Origin: JBDIAR01 sp039812545
GTDB lineage: Bacteria; Actinomycetota; Actinomycetes; Actinomycetales; Dermatophilaceae
Direction of reading: 5' to 3'
Assembly (NCBI GenBank): GCA_039812545.1
Contig: JBDIAR010000147.1
Location: 1 to 8,473 of the forward strand
DNA: 8,473 nt
Positions 5,633-8,473 of the stretch are shown piece by piece; within the stretch, counting starts at the first letter, position 1; each line of letters begins with the position of its first letter. Both the position numbers and the translations under genes were made by a program. The notes under the pieces are model-generated. The model was not told the origin of the DNA and searched no databases. It saw nothing but the letters and a program-made list of their open reading frames with translations.

Positions 5633-6481
5633 GTGAGGATTCTTTCGATCCAGTCCCATGTGGCATACGGGTATGCCGGCAACTCGGCGGCGGTCTTCCC
5701 GCTGCAGCGGCTCGGGCATACGGTCTTTCCCGTTCTGACGGTGACCTTCTCCAACCACACCGGGTACGGCGCGACCCGTGGGCCGCTGGTGGCGCCGACC
5801 GATGTCGCCGAGGTGCTGGCCGGCGTGGAGGACCGCGGGGCGTTCCCGACGATCGACGCGGTGCTGACCGGGTACCAGGGCGCCGAGACGATGGGTGCGG
5901 TCATCCTGAACGCCGTGGCACGGGTCAAGGCGGCGAACCCGTCCGCCGTCTATTGCTGCGACCCGGTGATGGGCGACGTGGGGCGGGGCTTCTTCGTCCG
6001 CGAGGGCATCCCGGAGTACCTGCGCGATTCCGTTGTGCCGCAGGCGGATATCCTCACGCCGAACCAGTTCGAGCTCGAGTTCCTCGTCGGGCGAACCCTG
6101 TCCACGACCGAGGACGTGCTGGCCGCCTGTGACGAGTTGCGCGCCAAGGGCCCTCGCGTCGTGCTGGTGACGAGCACCTTGACGTCCGACACGCCGGCCG
6201 AGTCGATCCAGATGCTGTGCGTGGCCGAGGACGGGGCCTGGATCGTGACCACCCCGATGCTCGACATGGCGGTGCGCGGCGGCGGAGACGTGACGGCTGC
6301 GGTCTTCCTCGCGCACTATCTCACCGACGGGCCGCGGGTCGCGCTGTCGCGCACCGCCGCGACGATGTACGGCATTCTGCACGCCACCCACTCCCAGGGT
6401 GCGATCGAGATGCTCGTCGTGGACGAGCAGGAGGCGATCGCCCATCCGGATGAGCGGTTCGACGTCGTCACCCTGCGATGA
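5633..6481 (+). CDS. pdxY: Pyridoxal kinase (PdxY type)
   Basis: A 282-residue ribokinase-fold enzyme, close to the 287 residues of E. coli PdxY. It would phosphorylate pyridoxal with ATP to pyridoxal 5'-phosphate in the cytoplasmic vitamin B6 salvage pathway. Family signatures in order: SIQSHVAYGYAGNSAAVFPLQRLG (5-28), NHTGYG (41-46), TGYQG (79-83), CCDPVMGD (108-115), the ILTPNQFELEFL block (140-151), VTSTL (179-183), and the anion-hole/catalytic motif GGGDVTAA (216-223) with Asp219 as the expected catalytic base. The second position of the usual G-T/V-G-D motif is Gly here. The start at GTG 5633 fits both the family N-terminus and the upstream TACACT box. The end overlaps the next gene by ATGA. 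Assignment as PdxY rather than PdxK rests on length and motifs. Confidence 0.93.
   Translation: MRILSIQSHVAYGYAGNSAAVFPLQRLGHTVFPVLTVTFSNHTGYGATRGPLVAPTDVAEVLAGVEDRGAFPTIDAVLTGYQGAETMGAVILNAVARVKAANPSAVYCCDPVMGDVGRGFFVREGIPEYLRDSVVPQADILTPNQFELEFLVGRTLSTTEDVLAACDELRAKGPRVVLVTSTLTSDTPAESIQMLCVAEDGAWIVTTPMLDMAVRGGGDVTAAVFLAHYLTDGPRVALSRTAATMYGILHATHSQGAIEMLVVDEQEAIAHPDERFDVVTLR
5662..5677 (+). repeat. Inverted pair of GGCATAC near the 5' end of pdxY
   Basis: GGCATAC and GTATGCC face each other across a 2-bp spacer (GG), giving 7-bp arms about 30 bp after the predicted transcript start. The bases encode Val-Ala-Tyr-Gly-Tyr-Ala, a conserved part of the kinase, but with GCA and TAT codons that are uncommon here. 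Confidence 0.6.
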
Positions 6482-7140
6482 GTGGGCGGCCGCGCGCTCG
6501 CACGGCCGTTCTGGTGCTCTGCGGTGCCGTCCTCGCAGGGGTGGGCGCCGGCATACTCGGGCACACCGTCGGGCTGCCGGCGACACTCCCGCCGCCGACG
6601 ACACCCACGGCCGGGTCGACGCCACCGGCCTCGACGACTGCGACAGGTGACGCTGCGGATCCGATCGCGGCCTGGCGGATCGCGCCGGGAGCGTTGGGCC
6701 CGTTGCGGATCGGCGGTTCGGTCGCGCAGGCGCAGCGGAACGGCTGGCTCGTCGCCGGAGCCGACGGCTGTGGGCGGAACCTCAAGGTCGCGCCCGCCAT
6801 CGAGGCCGCGCTCGGCCGGGACGGGCTCGCCCTCGAATGGCGCTACTTCAGCAGTGCCGACAAGATCGACGCGCTCCTGGTCAAGAGCCCGAAGCCGGCC
6901 ACCACGACCGGTGTGCGCGTGGGCAGTACGGTCGCCGAGGTGCTCGCGGCATACGGAACCGCTGAGTACGTCAACGATTTCGGCGAGTTGCACGATCAGA
7001 CGGTGCTGCTCGTGTGGGACGCGCCGTATGCCCTGGCCTTCCACGTCGCGGGTTCGGCGGCCACCGAGAAGGTCGCGGCGATCGAGACGCTGTACGGGAC
7101 GAGCCGCGACCAGCTGCAGACGGTGCCCTGGTCCTGCTGA
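6478..7140 (+). CDS. Secreted or membrane-anchored protein of unknown function
   Basis: A 220-residue protein I do not recognise as a named family. Residues 1-9 are Arg-rich, followed by a hydrophobic segment (10-32), so it is either a signal peptide or a single membrane anchor. A Pro/Thr/Ala/Ser-rich linker follows (34-60), typical of exported actinobacterial proteins. The remaining domain (66-220) has a pattern seen in many exported actinobacterial hypotheticals, a 'G-x-L-R-I-G-G-S-V-A-Q-A' segment (74-85) echoed by 'G-V-R-V-G-S-T-V-A-E-V-L' (145-156). This suggests two related half-domains. Cys98 and the C-terminal Cys220 could form a disulfide outside the cell. The start ATG overlaps the pdxY stop (ATGA) and has no Shine-Dalgarno, pointing to translational coupling with pdxY. 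No lipobox is present. Confidence 0.85.
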   Translation: MSGRPRARTAVLVLCGAVLAGVGAGILGHTVGLPATLPPPTTPTAGSTPPASTTATGDAADPIAAWRIAPGALGPLRIGGSVAQAQRNGWLVAGADGCGRNLKVAPAIEAALGRDGLALEWRYFSSADKIDALLVKSPKPATTTGVRVGSTVAEVLAAYGTAEYVNDFGELHDQTVLLVWDAPYALAFHVAGSAATEKVAAIETLYGTSRDQLQTVPWSC

Positions 7141-7229
7141 GCCCGGTGCAGGTGGTGGCGTTCTCCGACACGATGCCGTTGTATGCCTAAATCTCGGGTT
7201 CTCGCTAGAGAGTGCCATACAGTCCGATC
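7141..7229. other. Intergenic region before the ATPase gene
   Basis: These 89 bp contain one GTATGCC motif copy (7181-7187), a small inverted repeat TCTC-GCTA-GAGA near 7200-7211 and the -10-like TACAGT at 7218-7223. No small gene or strong terminator is seen. Confidence 0.5.
7218..7223 (+). promoter_or_regulatory. Putative -10 box (TACAGT) of the ATPase gene, leaderless
   Basis: TACAGT lies exactly 6 nt before GTG 7230. If it is the -10 box, a transcript would begin at 7230, which excludes the in-frame GTG at 7212 as start. The TCTC-GCTA-GAGA inverted repeat just upstream covers the -35 side and might be an operator. Confidence 0.5.
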
Positions 7230-8468
7230 GTGGACCCGATACGCAATCCCTATGCGCCCGGCGCCGGGCAGCGACCGCCGGAGCTGGCCGGACGTGACGA
7301 GCAGCTGCGCGCCTTCGACGTGGTGCTGGAGCGCGTCGTGCGGGGGCGGCCGGAGCGGTCCATCATCCTCACCGGGCTGCGGGGCGTCGGGAAGACGGTG
7401 CTGCTCAATGCGCTCCGCTCGGCTGCCGTCCGGTCGCGTTGGGGGACGGGCAAGTTGGAGGCGCGGCCCGACCAGGCGTTGCGCCGTCCGTTGGCCGCCG
7501 CGTTGCACATGGCGGTGCGCGAACTCGGTCACCCCCAAGGGGATTCGCTCGACCAGGTGCTAGGGGTCGTCAAGGCGTTCGCCCAACGCGACCAACCGGC
7601 CGGAACCAAGTTGCGCGATCGGTGGGACCCGGGGATCGGCGTTCCGGCCGCGCTGGGGCGTGCCGACTCCGGCGACATCGAGATCGACCTCGTCGAATTG
7701 CTCACGGACGTAGGGGGATTGGCCGCCGACATCGGCAAGGGCGTCGCGGTCTTCATCGACGAGATGCAGGACCTCGGCCCGGACGATGTGTCGGCGTTGT
7801 GCGCCGCCTGCCACGAGATGTCGCAATCGGGCCTGCCGGTGATCGTCGTCGGCGCCGGCCTGCCTCACTTGCCCGCGGTGCTGTCGGCGTCGAAGTCATA
7901 CTCGGAGAGGCTGTTCCGTTACACCCGCATCGACCGGCTCGATCCGGCAGCGGCGGAGTTGGCGCTCGTGGCGCCGGCGGCGGAGGAGTCCGCGCAGTGG
8001 TCTGCCGACGCGCTCGCCGCCATGTATGCCGCCACCGCCGGGTACCCGTACTTCATCCAGGCCTACGGCAAGGCGGTGTGGGACATCGCGCCCGGCTCGC
8101 CGATCACCGCCGAGGACGTCGCCGTCGGGGCGCCCGAAGCCGAGGCTGAGTTGGCGGTCGGCTTCTTCGGGTCCCGGTTCGAACGGGCCACCCCCGCCGA
8201 ACGCGAGTACCTGCGGGCGATGGCGGACGCGGCGTTCACGGAGGTGGGCGCTCCCACGGACCCGGCGGACGGCATACCGGAAGTCGCTGCCCCTGAACCC
8301 GATTCGGTGTCCACCGCCTCAGTCGCCGCCCTGCTGGATCGCAAACCTCAGTCCCTCTCCCCGGCCCGGGATGCCCTGTTGAAGAAAGGGCTGATCTATT
8401 CCGCCCAACGCGGTCGGATCGCCTTCACCGTCCCCCACTTCGCCAAGTACCTCCGCGCCCACGCCTGA
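7230..8468 (+). CDS. AAA-type ATPase with C-terminal winged-helix-like domain
   Basis: A complete 412-residue P-loop ATPase resembling the Orc1/Cdc6-like and STAND-like ATP-binding proteins common in Actinomycetes. The N-terminus DPIRNPYAPGAG...ELAGRDEQL (2-26) is, as I recall, characteristic of that group and supports GTG 7230 as start. Walker A is GLRGVGKT (49-56). Walker B is VAVFIDE (172-178) with Asp177 and Glu178. A sensor-like strand VIVVGAGLPHL follows (204-214). Residues about 255-300 form a helical lid-type region. The C-terminal part (about 361-410, SVAALLDRKPQSLSPARDAL onward) has the helix-turn-helix plus wing pattern of a DNA-binding domain. The cellular role is unknown; replication-, plasmid-, defence- or regulation-related ATPases all share this architecture. 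It ends 5 bp before the window edge, so downstream partners are not visible. Confidence 0.88.
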   Translation: MDPIRNPYAPGAGQRPPELAGRDEQLRAFDVVLERVVRGRPERSIILTGLRGVGKTVLLNALRSAAVRSRWGTGKLEARPDQALRRPLAAALHMAVRELGHPQGDSLDQVLGVVKAFAQRDQPAGTKLRDRWDPGIGVPAALGRADSGDIEIDLVELLTDVGGLAADIGKGVAVFIDEMQDLGPDDVSALCAACHEMSQSGLPVIVVGAGLPHLPAVLSASKSYSERLFRYTRIDRLDPAAAELALVAPAAEESAQWSADALAAMYAATAGYPYFIQAYGKAVWDIAPGSPITAEDVAVGAPEAEAELAVGFFGSRFERATPAEREYLRAMADAAFTEVGAPTDPADGIPEVAAPEPDSVSTASVAALLDRKPQSLSPARDALLKKGLIYSAQRGRIAFTVPHFAKYLRAHA

Positions 8469-8473
8469 CGCGC

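Noticed and set aside
6478..6570. Lipoprotein signal (Cys15 in LVLCG) in the secreted protein
   Set aside because: The residue before Cys is Leu rather than Gly/Ala/Ser, and the Cys sits in the middle of the hydrophobic segment, so this is not a lipobox.
7212..7229. GTG 7212 as start of the ATPase gene
   Set aside because: It would lie across the TACAGT box and adds six residues not typical of the family, whose proteins begin DP-x-RNPYAPGAG.
1362..8277. GGCATAC as a polar Chi- or KOPS-like signal
   Set aside because: The hexamer core is split 12 to 9 between strands in this window and is independent of gene direction, so no polarity is visible here. A longer region could still show one.

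Overview
This is a high-GC (roughly 70%) window with GTG starts, tight gene packing and leaderless-looking promoters. The encoded protein families are typical of Actinomycetes. I suspect a relative of the Intrasporangiaceae (Janibacter/Tetrasphaera type), but that is an impression from sequence style and not a demonstrated placement. No rRNA, tRNA, CRISPR array, transposase or phage gene is visible. Seven protein genes fill nearly all of the window.

Left part (1-3514, minus strand): a 79-bp element occurs twice (1-79 and 151-229). Each copy carries two perfect 16-bp palindromes around a central hairpin, and the second copy lies directly downstream of the stop codon of a complete ABC exporter gene (231-2129). 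Upstream of that gene are three 19-bp direct repeats abutting a putative -10 box, and then a gene for a DUF2207-type membrane protein that lacks the usual extracytoplasmic N-terminal domain and ends in a short Cys-rich tail.

Right part (3634-8468, plus strand), divergent from the first: an APP1/DUF2183-type HAD phosphatase and, 8 bp later, an Fpg/Nei-family DNA glycosylase whose Shine-Dalgarno overlaps the phosphatase stop. Next come pyridoxal kinase (pdxY) and a secreted or membrane-anchored protein of unknown function joined to it by an ATGA overlap. Last is an AAA-type ATPase with a C-terminal winged-helix-like domain. These genes do not form one recognisable pathway. The likely transcription units are (phosphatase + glycosylase), (pdxY + secreted protein) and (ATPase).

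The most interesting signal is not a gene. The heptamer GGCATAC (either orientation) occurs 18 times, and its hexamer core GCATAC 21 times, in all three codon phases, in intergenic DNA and across a start codon, sometimes forcing rare codons such as ATA. Base composition alone would predict about one heptamer. A second pattern is that four genes have a TANNNT box exactly 6 nt before their start codon, the geometry expected for leaderless transcripts.
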